Notes: generated from the sequence alone by a model not told the origin. A stretch of DNA of 38,161 nucleotides from Microcoleus sp. CSU_2_2 (GCA_012035135.1 JAAUPI010000022.1:1-38161); one strand, 5' to 3'; positions 1-9,900 are shown, counted from the stretch's first letter. Translations and numbers: made by a program.

Positions 1-127
1 TTCATCCCCGTTATAAGCTGTATGGTGCGTCGCTCGTTTAATATTGGTTTATAGCGAAAATCATTCGTGGCGACGCACCCTACGAGACTGCTGATTATAA
101 AGGGGGTAAGTAACCCGGATTTAGTAT
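1..127. repeat. Palindromic miniature element, right part (cut by window start)
   Basis: The sequence matches the complete element at 23537-23681: a CCCCGTTATAA arm, GGTGCGTCGC and its complement GCGACGCACC, a TTATAAAGGGGG arm, and the right terminal repeat CCGGATTTAGTAT. The left terminal repeat lies outside the window. It can fold into one long hairpin and has no coding capacity, so it is probably a non-autonomous element. Confidence 0.7.
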
Positions 128-225
128 TACGCACTCCTGACAAAGAAACCGGGTTTTTTATTTAATCTGCTGGCTACAGCAAAGGGTTTTCGCAAAAACC
201 CGGTTTCTGACCACCCGTGCGTAAG
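127..225. repeat. 99-bp inverted-repeat element with TTACGCAC ends
   Basis: The ends are TTACGCAC and GTGCGTAA. Inside are AGAAACCGGGTTTTTT and AAAAACCCGGTTTCT, so the whole element can form a long hairpin. A 98-bp relative lies at 20979-21076 and shorter hairpins with the same core occur near 9327-9355 and 11835-11865. It ends 18 bp before the EVE-domain gene. Confidence 0.65.
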
Positions 226-243
226 TCCTATGTAATTAGAAGT

Positions 244-693
244 ATGAATTATTGGTTGATGAAGTCGGAACCGGATGTTTATAGTATTGCGAATTTGAAG
301 TTAGATAAGATTTCGATTTGGGATGGTGTTCGCAATTATCAAGCTCGTAATTTCATGCGACAAATGAGTGTGGGAGATTTAGTGTTTTTTTACCATTCTA
401 ATACTAAAATACCGGGAATTGTCGGCTTGATGCGGGTGATTCAAACTAATATTGCCGATCGGAGTCAGTTCGATTTAAATAGCGAATATTATGATGCTAA
501 ATCGCAGCTTGATGCGCCTCGCTGGCAAACTGTGAAAGTAGAATTTGTTGAGGAATTTACTAAGTTCATATCTCTGGATGAACTGAAACAAAAGTTTAGT
601 GCTGATGAGATTTTGCTGGTGAGGAAAGGCAATCGGTTATCGGTGATGCCAGTATCTGAAGGTGCGGCCCAGAAGATTTTGCAGATGAGATAA
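244..693 (+). CDS. EVE-domain protein
   Basis: The 149-residue product is a single EVE domain (PF01878, a PUA-like fold). EVE proteins are known or predicted to read modified bases in DNA or RNA; the ligand here is unknown. Typical landmarks are the N-terminal MNYWLMKSEPDVYS, WDGVRNYQARNFM around residues 30-42, and GDLVFFYHS around residues 48-56. The frame is open from 217, but the family begins at MNYWLMKSEP, so I place the start at the ATG at 244; the upstream part lies next to a repeat element. The gene stands alone, followed by repeats and a minus-strand gene, so context says little about its target. Confidence 0.85.
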   Translation: MNYWLMKSEPDVYSIANLKLDKISIWDGVRNYQARNFMRQMSVGDLVFFYHSNTKIPGIVGLMRVIQTNIADRSQFDLNSEYYDAKSQLDAPRWQTVKVEFVEEFTKFISLDELKQKFSADEILLVRKGNRLSVMPVSEGAAQKILQMR

Positions 694-712
694 CTATAGC
701 TAAGTAGGGTGC

Positions 713-840
713 GTCCGAGGAGGACACGGCAGTGCCGTTTCCCTACCCCCAAATAATCGATTATGCGATCGAGAGGAGGACACGGCAGTGCCGTTTCCCT
801 ACCCCGATAGATTGTAGGGACACGGCACTGCCACCTCCTG
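713..840. repeat. Three copies of a GGACACGGCAGTGCCG palindromic repeat
   Basis: Two direct copies (about 717-750 and 773-805) read GAGGAGGACACGGCAGTGCC followed by GTTTCCCTACCCC. A third, partial copy (813-840) follows. Each holds the palindrome CGGCAGTGCCG. A fourth copy lies at about 21968-21997. The block separates two convergent genes and could act as a terminator, but no function is shown. Confidence 0.6.
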
Positions 841-883
841 ACTGTGGGTAGCCGGAGATCCCGCCCAAACTATTTAAAATCCC

Positions 884-1924
884 CTAAAGGCCGGCCGCAC
901 AAAGTGCTGCTCCAATTAATCCTACATTGTCATTCAAAACAATGTGAACAGGTATCATTTCTAACAGCGAATCCATTCGCCCTTTGTGGGTAAAAGCCCG
1001 CATAAAACCGCCTTCTTTAATCAGTGGCAAAATTTTAGCAGCAATGCCACCAGCTATGTAGAAACCACCGTAAGGTAAAATTGTTACAGCCATATTTCCC
1101 GCGACAGCGCCGTAAGCTTCTACAAACATTTGCATGGTTTGTTCTGAAAGTCGATCGCACTTGTTCAATGCCGCAGTCGCAATTGTAGCTCCTGGATCGA
1201 CTGTCTTTTCGGTTTTTCCGATTTCTGACTCCCATTTTTTGATAATTTCTCCTACCTCCGGCGATTCAGGGGCAAATTTTCTGTCCCGCAAAAACTGGTA
1301 AATTGAAACAATTCCTTGTCCCGAAACTACTCGTTCGATCGATATTCTTTGAATGTCATGTTTGGCTAACAAATATTTCAGCAATTGAAATTCTAACTCC
1401 GATCTAGGTGCAAAGTCACCATGTCCCCCTTCGGAAGAAAACACTCTTAAACCATTTGCTTCTGGAATTGCAAAACCATATCCCAAACCAGTACCCGCAC
1501 CAATCACCGCAATTGGAGCGTGTTGTCGGGGTTTTCCAACTTGCAAAGTGTGCAAATCTCGATCGTCCAAACCCCACACGCCGTAGCCAACAGCAACAAA
1601 ATCATTAATTAAACTAATGTGCGATATTTCTAATTCCTGTTCCAGACGCTGCGCATCCAGCAGCCAAGGTAAATTAGTCAGTTTTGCAGTGTTGTTGACT
1701 ACTGGGCCTGCGATCGCAAAACAAGCTTTTTCAGGCACTGGTACAACATTCAGTTTAGTAGCAGCTTCTGTCAAAAACTGCTGCACGATCGGCACTAAAT
1801 CGGGAAACTCCCCGCTGGGATAGCGAAACTCGTAAAGTGCGTTCATTTCACCCTGAACAGTCCTTTCTACTAAGCGCAAAATTGTCTTAGTTCCGCCAAT
1901 ATCGCCCGCTAATAATAATGCCAT
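884..1924 (-). CDS. glk: Glucokinase (Glk family)
   Basis: ATP-dependent phosphorylation of glucose to glucose 6-phosphate in the cytosol. The 346-residue product has the length of bacterial glucokinases of PF02685. Visible motifs are the N-terminal phosphate-binding LLAGDIGGTKT, SLINDFVAVGYG, the glycine-rich VIGAGTGLGYGF, SSEGGHGDFAPRS, and near the C-terminus GGFYIAGGIAAKI. The frame is open to 2023, but the family begins at the first beta strand and GGAGG sits just ahead of the ATG at 1924, so I start there. It lies 68 bp downstream of the debranching enzyme on the same strand and is probably co-transcribed, which fits: debranching releases free glucose, which this enzyme returns to metabolism. 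Confidence 0.93.
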   Translation of the reverse strand: MALLLAGDIGGTKTILRLVERTVQGEMNALYEFRYPSGEFPDLVPIVQQFLTEAATKLNVVPVPEKACFAIAGPVVNNTAKLTNLPWLLDAQRLEQELEISHISLINDFVAVGYGVWGLDDRDLHTLQVGKPRQHAPIAVIGAGTGLGYGFAIPEANGLRVFSSEGGHGDFAPRSELEFQLLKYLLAKHDIQRISIERVVSGQGIVSIYQFLRDRKFAPESPEVGEIIKKWESEIGKTEKTVDPGATIATAALNKCDRLSEQTMQMFVEAYGAVAGNMAVTILPYGGFYIAGGIAAKILPLIKEGGFMRAFTHKGRMDSLLEMIPVHIVLNDNVGLIGAALCAAGL

Positions 1925-1992
1925 AAGCCTCCGATTAAACCAATATTTTTGTGGAGTTGGTTGACCCAAAAAAACCATGAAGCAATGCCAAT

Positions 1993-4050
1993 TTAACCGC
2001 CCGTCCTCTGAATTGCCAACCAAGCCCGCAGTACCTCAGCTACTGTCCAAGCTTGTGCGGTGCAGCCCCGCGGCGAGTGAGGCGCGTCGCCCTCAAAAAT
2101 TTCGCCCAAACTCCCAATTCCGCCAGCTAATAGATGATGTGCCATTGGTTCGAGTAATTCGCGAGCTTGTGCTGGATCTTTGTATACCTGCAAGTGAGCT
2201 AAAACAAAGGGCCCAATGAGCCAGCCCCAAACTGCGCCCTGGTGATAGGCTCGATCGCGCTGCAATTGGTCGCCTCCATATTTGCCGCGATACTGCGGGT
2301 GTTCCGGCGAGAGGCTGCGCAGGCCAACAGAAGTGAGCAGGTGCTGCGCGCAGGCGTCTACCACGCCCAGGCGTCGATCGGGCGTGAGTAACGGTGTATA
2401 ACGGTGGGTTTCGTTTACCCGTAATTCCCTTGCTGACAAGGATTTGGGGGACAATTCCAGGGGCAGCGATACCGCAAATATCTGATTAGGCCGCAGGGAA
2501 GGATCGTATCCGCCCGGGCCGTCTAGAACGTCGTAACAGTAACCTGTTGCATCGTTCCAGAAACGGGTGAATCCGGCGGCCGTGCGATCGGCCAGTTGTT
2601 GGTATTCATAGTGAGATTTGCCTAGTTTTTGAGCAAAACTTACCATTGCTTGTATAGCGTTGTACCAAAGAGCGCTAATTTCGATCGGCTTACCAATCCG
2701 GGGAGTCACCACCCAGTTGCCAATTTTCGCGTCCATCCAAGTTAGTTGCACCCCCGTTTCGCCGGCATAGATTAAACCGTCATCGGGATCGAGGCGAATT
2801 TTATACCGAGTTCCCTGGATGTGCCAATCAACAATCTCACATAATATCGGCCAAAGTTCGCTCAAAAGTCGATCGTCCCCGGTGGCATCGTAGTAAGCGC
2901 GAATTGCCTCAAAGTACCACAGAGTGGCGTCTACAGTGTTGTATTCGGGTGCGCCACCGGCATCGGGGAAGCGGTTTGGCAACATCCCTCGATCGACATA
3001 CCGGGCATAGGTTCGCAAAATTGACCGCGCAATTTCCGATCGTCCGGTACAGATTGTGAGACCGGGCAAGCTAATCATCGTATCCCGCCCCCAGTCGCTG
3101 AACCAGGGATATCCGGCGATAATCGTTTTGCCCTCCGGTTCCTCTGGTAGCGGGCGGCTGACGATAAATTGGTCGGCTGCTAGCACTAAGCGATTTATCC
3201 AATCGGGAGATTCGATCGCTTTTGACCATTTTTCCAACAATTCTCCCTCATAAGTGCGGCGGGATTCTAAAGCTGTACCGCCGTTGAGTTGCGGGTTTTT
3301 CTCAGTGCTGGCGATTAATGTGAGAGACTGTCCCGGTGCGATCGTAAGATGGAAAGTTGCCGCGTGCAGGTGATCCTCACAAAACTCCAATCCGCGACGC
3401 TTTTCGGCTGCGAGGTCAAATCCGTAGTGCCAATTGTATAAAGGCGTAGACACTCGGAATTTAGCCTCTGGTTCGGCATCTGTTAGCAGGTAGAGGGGTG
3501 CAGACTTGGGAAATGCAGTCACGCAAACCCCTGCTGTCAAGGTTTCTAGGGTCATTTGCCAGTCACCCGCGCTAGTGATGTGGTGGTAGTCGCGATAGTT
3601 GATCAGGGCTTTGACAGCCAGGGCGATCGGTTTTGAGGCGCGGTGCAAGCGGTATTGAATATATGCTGTGTTAGCACTTTGTTGCATCCAAATCCGCTTT
3701 TCCAGGATCGCGTCCGCAAGAGCAAATCTCCAGACTGGCGTCGTGCCTTCGAGGTGGAAGCTTTCGATGTACTTGTAGCCGTGAGGTTCGATCGTCCCGT
3801 CGGCCCAGCGGTTTGTATAAAGCGGATAGGCGCGATCGTAATACACAGCCGTCTCGTCCAGCTTGGCGAGCATCAAAGTGCGTCCCAGCGGGGGTTTGAG
3901 GGCGGCCACCAGCAACCCGTGATAGCGACGGGTGAGGAGACCGGCGATCGTCCCGCTAGCATAACCGCCGATCCCGTTTGTTACCGACCACTCACGAGAC
4001 TCCGCCGAGTCGAGATTGCAGCAGATTTCCCGTCCAAAAGCAATAACCAT
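1993..4050 (-). CDS. Glycogen debranching enzyme (amylo-alpha-1,6-glucosidase, GDE family)
   Basis: Probably hydrolyses the alpha-1,6-linked glucosyl stubs at glycogen branch points. The 685-residue product has the usual two parts: an N-terminal GDE beta-sandwich domain (REWSVTNGIGGYASGT near residues 19-34, then LTRRYHGLLVAAL) and a C-terminal (alpha/alpha)6 domain with GYPWFSDWGRDTMISLPG, where SDWGRD covers about residues 318-323, and AYHQGAVWGWLIGPF near the end. It is upstream of glk on the same strand and divergent from treZ-treY, so the glycogen-breakdown genes share one 461-bp control region. This is the prokaryotic GDE type, not a GlgX/TreX isoamylase. No truncation is visible. Confidence 0.92.
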   Translation of the reverse strand: MVIAFGREICCNLDSAESREWSVTNGIGGYASGTIAGLLTRRYHGLLVAALKPPLGRTLMLAKLDETAVYYDRAYPLYTNRWADGTIEPHGYKYIESFHLEGTTPVWRFALADAILEKRIWMQQSANTAYIQYRLHRASKPIALAVKALINYRDYHHITSAGDWQMTLETLTAGVCVTAFPKSAPLYLLTDAEPEAKFRVSTPLYNWHYGFDLAAEKRRGLEFCEDHLHAATFHLTIAPGQSLTLIASTEKNPQLNGGTALESRRTYEGELLEKWSKAIESPDWINRLVLAADQFIVSRPLPEEPEGKTIIAGYPWFSDWGRDTMISLPGLTICTGRSEIARSILRTYARYVDRGMLPNRFPDAGGAPEYNTVDATLWYFEAIRAYYDATGDDRLLSELWPILCEIVDWHIQGTRYKIRLDPDDGLIYAGETGVQLTWMDAKIGNWVVTPRIGKPIEISALWYNAIQAMVSFAQKLGKSHYEYQQLADRTAAGFTRFWNDATGYCYDVLDGPGGYDPSLRPNQIFAVSLPLELSPKSLSARELRVNETHRYTPLLTPDRRLGVVDACAQHLLTSVGLRSLSPEHPQYRGKYGGDQLQRDRAYHQGAVWGWLIGPFVLAHLQVYKDPAQARELLEPMAHHLLAGGIGSLGEIFEGDAPHSPRGCTAQAWTVAEVLRAWLAIQRTGG

Positions 4051-4511
4051 AGAAGCATACTCGTGGTGAATTTCAATCTACCTGTGGGTAGATTTTACCT
4101 ATTATATAAACAACGCAGGAATGTTACTCCTTGCAGGTGGCTAATTTCGCGATCGGACGATCGCAAATTCATGCTTTAATTTAGATCGAACCAACCGCTA
4201 ATTTTGCCAAGTGCGACAATTCTAACCGTTGCTCTGTCTAAAGTTAGTTGTTTATTAAGTAGAAGGAAGTTCGGCAACCGATTGCATAACAGATGTAACG
4301 GATTTTAGGAATCAGGAAGAAGGAGGAAGGAAGAAGGAAGAAGATTTACCCAGCAAGCTTTTTAGCGATTTTAGGGCGAGGTGGATGTCAAATTTTTAAC
4401 TGATATTACTTTTTTAACAGGCTAGTTGGCGATCGGTCCTCAACAGACTTTTTGTCAAAATACCATTTTCCATCATACCGCAAATCTATTTAATCAGGAG
4501 AAAAAACTAAC
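4051..4511. promoter_or_regulatory. Divergent intergenic region between debranching enzyme and treZ
   Basis: These 461 bp contain no credible gene. They must hold the promoters for the minus-strand debranching-glk unit and the plus-strand treZ-treY unit. A purine tract of repeated GGAAGAAG lies at about 4313-4345. An AGGAG Shine-Dalgarno sits at 4496-4500, ahead of the GTG start of treZ. I found no -35/-10 pair good enough to name. Confidence 0.5.
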
Positions 4512-6332
4512 GTGAAGATAGGAGCAAATTACCTCGGCAACAACCAATGCGAATTTACCGTTTGGGCCCCCACCCTCAACCAAGTAGCAGTCCAACTTGT
4601 TTCCCCAGACAAACGCCTTCTCCCCATGCAAAAATCCGCCGAAGGTTATTGGGAAACTACAGCTACAGGCATCCAACCTGGAACCCTTTACACATATCAA
4701 CTCGACTCAAAAGTCGATCGACCAGATCCGGCATCAAAATATCAACCCCAAGGCGTGCACGCCCCTTCGCAAGTAATAGATGAAAACGCTTTTACCTGGA
4801 CTGACGCAGAGTGGCAAGGCGTTCCTTTACCAGAAACGATCGTCTACGAATTGCACGTCGGCACATTCACCCAAGCAGGGACATTTGAAGCAATCATTCC
4901 CCAACTCAATCAACTTAAAAAACTGGGAATCAACGCTATTGAAATCATGCCAGTCGCTCAATTTCCCGGCGAGCGAAACTGGGGATACGACGGCGTATAT
5001 CCCTACGCAGTCCAGAACTCCTATGGCGGCCCAGAAGGATTCAAAAAACTGATCGATGCCTGCCACAAACAAGGCATATCAGTAATTCTTGATGTGGTTT
5101 TCAACCACCTCGGACCTGAAGGAAATTATCTCAGTCAATTCGGCCCATACTTTACATCAAAATACGGCTCAATTTGGGGAGACCCCCTCAACTTCGACGA
5201 CGCATACAGCGATGGCGTGCGCAACTACTTTATTGAAAACGCCCTATACTGGTTTCGAGACTATCACATCGACGCGCTGAGGCTCGACGCAATTCAAGCA
5301 ATATTTGAAGTAGGTGCAAGACCGTTTTTGCAAGAACTAGCCGATGCAACCGCCGACCTGTCTCAACAGCTAGGACGGCAACTTTATCTAATAGCCGAAA
5401 GTGACTTAAATGATGTCCGCGTTTTGCGATCGAAAGAACTAGGAGGCTTCGGGCTAGACGCCCAGTGGTGCGACGATTTTCACCACGCACTGCACGCACT
5501 CCTCACCGGAGAAAATGACAGATATTACCAAGACTACGGCAAGTGCGAACACCTCGAAAAATCCTTCAAAGAAAGCTTTGTCTACTCCGGCCAATACGCC
5601 CCCCACAGAAAGCGGAAACACGGCAATTCTGCCAAGGAGCAACCAGCCCATCAATTCGTCGTCTTTTCCCAAACCCACGACCAAATTGGCAACCGCATTT
5701 TGGGCGATCGACTTTCGCAAATTGTGGATTTTGAAGCACTAAAACTTGCTGCAGGCACTGTCTTAATTTCTCCCTACATTCCCTTCTTATTTATGGGAGA
5801 AGAATACGGAGAATCAGCACCATTTTTCTACTTCGTTTCCCACTCTGACGAGAACTTAATTGAAGCTATCCGCAAAGACAAGCAACAAGAATTTAAAATT
5901 TTTGAAGGTCGAGGTGAATTTCAAGACCCCCAGAGTCCAGAGACTTTCCAAAAATGCAAGTTAAACTGGGAAAAACAAACAGAAGGCAAACATAAAATCC
6001 TCTGGGAATGGCATCAACATTTAATTCAACTGCGTCGCACAATACCCGCCCTGAAAAAACTAGATAAAACTAGCCTAGAAGTGTCCAGCATCGAAGCAGA
6101 AAAAATCTTATTTCTACGTCGTTGGACAGATGACAGTCAGATCTTCTGCATCCTAAACTTCAACAAACAACAGGTCGCTTTTACCGCTGCACTTCCCCAA
6201 GGCAATTGGAAAAAGATTTTAGACTCTGCCGAGCCAAAATGGATGGGTGCAGGTTCAACCTTACCAGAAAATATCTCTTCCGAGCAAGAATTGATTGTCC
6301 AACCGCAAAGTTTTGCACTTTATGAATTATAA
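4512..6332 (+). CDS. treZ: Malto-oligosyltrehalose trehalohydrolase
   Basis: Cleaves the bond next to the terminal trehalose unit of maltooligosyl-trehalose and releases trehalose; it is the second step after TreY. The 606-residue product has an N-terminal CBM48-type domain (CEFTVWAPTLNQVAVQL) and a GH13 barrel: YELHVGTFT, DVVFNHLGPEGNY, LRLDAIQAI (nucleophile Asp259), LIAESDLND (acid/base Glu296), and FSQTHDQIGNR (Asp390). The start is GTG, chosen because AGGAG lies 11 bases upstream and the N-terminus begins directly with the sandwich domain. It is followed by treY after a run of palindromes. The gene is intact. Confidence 0.95.
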   Translation: MKIGANYLGNNQCEFTVWAPTLNQVAVQLVSPDKRLLPMQKSAEGYWETTATGIQPGTLYTYQLDSKVDRPDPASKYQPQGVHAPSQVIDENAFTWTDAEWQGVPLPETIVYELHVGTFTQAGTFEAIIPQLNQLKKLGINAIEIMPVAQFPGERNWGYDGVYPYAVQNSYGGPEGFKKLIDACHKQGISVILDVVFNHLGPEGNYLSQFGPYFTSKYGSIWGDPLNFDDAYSDGVRNYFIENALYWFRDYHIDALRLDAIQAIFEVGARPFLQELADATADLSQQLGRQLYLIAESDLNDVRVLRSKELGGFGLDAQWCDDFHHALHALLTGENDRYYQDYGKCEHLEKSFKESFVYSGQYAPHRKRKHGNSAKEQPAHQFVVFSQTHDQIGNRILGDRLSQIVDFEALKLAAGTVLISPYIPFLFMGEEYGESAPFFYFVSHSDENLIEAIRKDKQQEFKIFEGRGEFQDPQSPETFQKCKLNWEKQTEGKHKILWEWHQHLIQLRRTIPALKKLDKTSLEVSSIEAEKILFLRRWTDDSQIFCILNFNKQQVAFTAALPQGNWKKILDSAEPKWMGAGSTLPENISSEQELIVQPQSFALYEL

Positions 6333-6341
6333 TACCTAGAA

Positions 6342-6467
6342 CTAGAGGCAGAGCCTCTAGATATGCGTTCCCAGGCAGAGCCTAGGAACGAGAAAGAAGC
6401 AATTTATCCATATATTCTCTCATTCCCAGGCAGAGCCTGGGAATGCAGTCTTGGAGGCTCTGCCTCC
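6342..6467. repeat. Array of four palindromes with AGGC-AGA-GCCT core
   Basis: Four palindromes are spaced through the treZ-treY gap: 6342-6360 (CTAGAGGC, AGA, GCCTCTAG), 6366-6390 (CGTTCC..GGAACG around the same core), 6421-6445 (CATTCCCAGGC, AGA, GCCTGGGAATG, perfect) and 6453-6467 (GGAGGC, TCT, GCCTCC). All share the core but differ in their outer arms, like REP-type sequences. In RNA they would form stable hairpins between two co-transcribed genes. Confidence 0.75.
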
Positions 6468-6511
6468 TCTTTATAAAGATAAAACCCGAAAATAACAGGA
6501 GTAAAATTAAC

Positions 6512-9306
6512 ATGATGCGAATTCCAACAGCAACTTATCGGATTCAATTTCATGCAGGTTTTAACTTTGAAGCCGCCAGACAAATCATTAGCTATCTCGA
6601 AGAATTAGGCATTACCGATATTTACGCTTCCCCCATATTTAAAGCCAGAAAAGGTAGCAGTCACGGATACGATGTAGTTGACTCAAATCAGCTTAATCCC
6701 GAATTGGGAACCTCAGAAGACTTTGAAACACTCACACACCAAATCCAGAACCGAAAAATGGGATGGTTGCAAGATATTGTCCCCAACCACATGGCTTACG
6801 ACACTCAAAACTTGCTGTTGTTAGACGTATTGGAACACGGGCCAGATTCCGACTATTTCGACTACTTTGATATTGAATGGAATCACGGTTACGAACATCT
6901 CAGAGGGCGAGTGCTGGCGCCGCTGCTGGGCAATTTTTATGGAGAGTGTCTGGAAAATGGCGAGATTCAACTGAAATACAGCGACATTGGGTTGAGCATC
7001 AATTACTACAGCTTAAAATTGCCAGTCAAAATAGAATCCTACGCGAATTTTATCAGTCATAATTTGGGGCATTTGGGCCGGGAATTAGGCAGGCGTCATC
7101 CTGATTTTATCAAGTTTTTGGGAATTCTTTATTTGATTAAAAATATTCCTTCAGAAACCAAAGGCAAAGAAAGATATGACCAGATAGCCTTTGTCAAGGC
7201 ATTGCTGTGGGAACTCTACAATCAAAATCCGATCGTTCAGGAATTTATCGAGGAAAATATCAAGTTTTTTAACGGAGAAAAGGGCAATCCTGAAAGCTTT
7301 AACCTACTGGATGATTTGCTGTCAGAGCAATTTTACCGACTTTCTTTCTGGAAAGTGGGTGCCGAAGAAATTAACTACCGAAGATTCTTTACAGTCAACG
7401 AACTAATTTCGGTAAAAGTCGAAGAGATTAAAGTTTTTCACAAAAATCATGCTCTGATATTCGACATGGTTGAAGAGGGGAAATTTACCGGATTGAGAAT
7501 CGACCACATTGACGGACTTTACGATCCGACGGAATATTTAAAACGCCTCAGAAAGAAAACAGGAAATACTTACATCACTGTTGAAAAAATTCTGGAACAC
7601 GAAGAAGATTTGCCGTCATATTGGCCGATTCAGGGAACAAGCGGTTACGATTTTTTAAACTACGTAAATGGGGTTTTTTGTCGGTGCGATCGCGAACAGC
7701 AATTTAGCGATATCTATTATAGATTTACGCGCTTAAATGTGCCATACGAACAACTATTTTTAGCGAAAAAAGGGCTAATAGTTGAGAAAAACTTAGCAGG
7801 GGATGTAGACAATCTAGCTCAACTTTTGAAAAACATATCCGGTCAATCCCGACAGGGAAATGACTTTACTCGTCTCGGCTTAGAAAAAGCATTAGCAACA
7901 GTGTTAACAATTTTTCCAGTTTACCGAACCTACATCAATCAAGAAGGCTTAAGAGAGTCCGATCGCATTTACGTAAAAGATACCATTGCCAAAGCCAAAG
8001 AACAGATACCGCTGTTGCTCAAAGAACTTAAATTTATCGAAACAGTGCTCTTGCTAGAAGAAGAAGAAACACTAACAGCCGAACAAAAAGAGCAGCGACG
8101 GCACTTCGTCATGAAACTCCAGCAGTTGACAGGCCCGTTGATGGCAAAAGGCATTGAAGACACGCTTTTATACGTCTACTATAGACTTTTATCGCTCAAC
8201 GAAGTGGGAGGCAACCCCAGTCAATTCGGCGTTTCTCTGACCGACTTTCACGAATTCAACCAACATCAGCAAGCTGTTTGGCCGCACAAAATGAATGCGA
8301 CAGCTACCCACGACACCAAACGCGGCGAAGATGTGCGAGCTCGAATTAACGTACTGTCAGAAATCCCCGATGAATGGGAGCAGCAAGTCAAGTCTTGGAG
8401 AGAGCTGAACTCTCCCAAAAAAGTCAACTTGGTGAATCGAATCGTTCCTGATACTAATGACGAATACTTCTTTTACCAAACTCTAATTGGCAGTTTTCCC
8501 TTTGAGGGAATTGAAAATACTGACTTTATCGATCGCCTAAAAAATTATGTCATCAAAGCCGTCCGCGAAGCCAAAGTTCACACTGCTTGGCTGAGACCAG
8601 ATAACGATTATGAGAATGGTTTCATCACATTTGTCGATCATGTTCTCGAACCTTCCAAACAAAATCTGTTTCTCAATAAATTTAAGCCTTTCTGGAAAAA
8701 GGTAGCCCACTACGGAATTTTAAATTCTTTGTCTCAAACCTTTCTGAAAATTACTGCGCCAGGGTACCCGATATTTATCAAGGAACAGAATTTTGGGATT
8801 TAAGTCATGTCGATCCAGACAATCGTCGTCCGGTGAATTTTGAGCGCAGAATCGAGGTTTTGCGGGAAATTAAAGAGAAAGCCGAGACGGATATTTTGCA
8901 ACTTGTTGAGGAGTTAATTGCGACGCGAGCCGATGCAAGAATTAAACTATTTCTGACAGCAAGAGTTCTCTCAGCGAGAAAACAGCACCGACAAGTTTTT
9001 CAAGACGGCGACTATCAACCGTTAACAGCAGTTGGCACATTTAAAGATAATATTATCGCTTTTGCCAGAAGCTACGGAGATAGTACAATTATTGCGATCG
9101 CTCCCAGATTTTTGACGAGCATGATTCAGCAAGACGAAATGGCGATCGGCAAACAAGTATGGCAAGATACTAAGCTAGAATTGCCGCCGGAATTGCCGTC
9201 TGTTTGGCAAGATGCGATTACGAATCAGACAGTAGAAAGTAATGAAATGCTGGCAATTGGTGAAGCTCTCAATTACTTTCCCTGTGCTCTGCTGATTAGT
9301 CAATAA
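6512..9306 (+). pseudogene. treY: Malto-oligosyltrehalose synthase, split by a one-base frameshift
   Basis: TreY isomerises the reducing-end alpha-1,4 linkage of a maltooligosaccharide to the alpha,alpha-1,1 linkage. Frame one runs 6512-8803 and shows RIPTATYRIQFHAGF, DIVPNHMAYD, GLRIDHIDGLYD (nucleophile Asp331), TVEKILEHEEDLP (Glu358) and THDTKRGEDVRAR (Asp601). At 8762-8764 the sequence reads CCAGGGTACCC; one more G would continue the frame as APGVPDIYQGTEFWDLSHVD and join the second part, which starts NFERRIEVLREIKEKAE and ends at 9306. The rejoined protein would be 931 residues, normal for TreY. The start at 6512 (ATGATG) follows AGGAG at 6497-6501. It is either a sequencing error in a G run or a genuine disruption removing the last ~180 residues. 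Confidence 0.9.
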
Positions 9307-9585
9307 GTCGATCGCGGGACTTACTCGTGAAAACCCAAGAAACCGGGTTTTTGGCCATTTCTGCGAGTTGTAATACCAAATCCGGGTTTCCCATCCCCGT
9401 TATAATTGGTATGGTGCGTCGCTATGAGATCTCCCAATAGCAACGATCCAACCGCTATTTAACATGACTCTAATTAATAAATTTTACTTTTATTTTATAT
9501 CCAAAAGATCGATCGCCCGAACAAGCCCCACACAATTGATATACATAAGACGGCAAATACAACACAAAATATACGGTTTGCCACA
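9307..9585. other. Intergenic region with repeat fragments
   Basis: After treY there is a copy of the AGAAACCGGGTTTTT hairpin core (about 9327-9355). From 9373 to about 9425 follows the left half of the ATACCAAATCCGG element, breaking off after GGTGCGTCGC. The rest, to 9585, is A+T-rich without a recognisable gene and may hold a promoter for the downstream unit. Confidence 0.5.
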
Positions 9586-9900
9586 ATGCCACAGACGATC
9601 GCACCCCGTACATTAGGAAGAGTAAAGAAAAGCAGTCAACAACTGTAGCGTTACAAACCAGATGAACGCAACCGTCCCATCACAGGTTCGGTAAACACGC
9701 CTTCATCCCAAGGTCTAACCGCCCGCAGTATAGAGATAAGCACCCTATCGAAGACTGTATTAAAGCTGGACTCACTACCCGTACACCCCCCAGGTGAAAC
9801 CCCAGGTAAAATCGCAGTCCTGAATAACCAGACGATCGCACAGATAGAAAACCAAAATTTTGTACACATTGGAGCCGGAACACCCCTATGGGAAAAGTAG
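9586..9900 (+). pseudogene. Possible small ORF interrupted by an in-frame TAG, ending inside dnaK
   Basis: From the ATG at 9586 the frame gives MPQTIAPRTLGRVKKSSQQL, then TAG at 9646-9648, then 83 further codons without a stop (RYKPDERNRPITGSVNT... to ...[14 protein letters not shown]) ending at the TAG at 9898-9900, 13 bases into dnaK. The second part has no in-frame ATG, GTG or TTG near its beginning. A single change TAG to CAG would make one 104-residue ORF. I do not recognise the product. The opposite strand is also open here, so a chance open frame in the dnaK leader is a serious alternative. Confidence 0.3.

Noticed and set aside
9600..9887. CIRCE element for HrcA control of dnaK
   Set aside because: I looked for TTAGCACTC-N9-GAGTGCTAA and found nothing like it upstream of dnaK.
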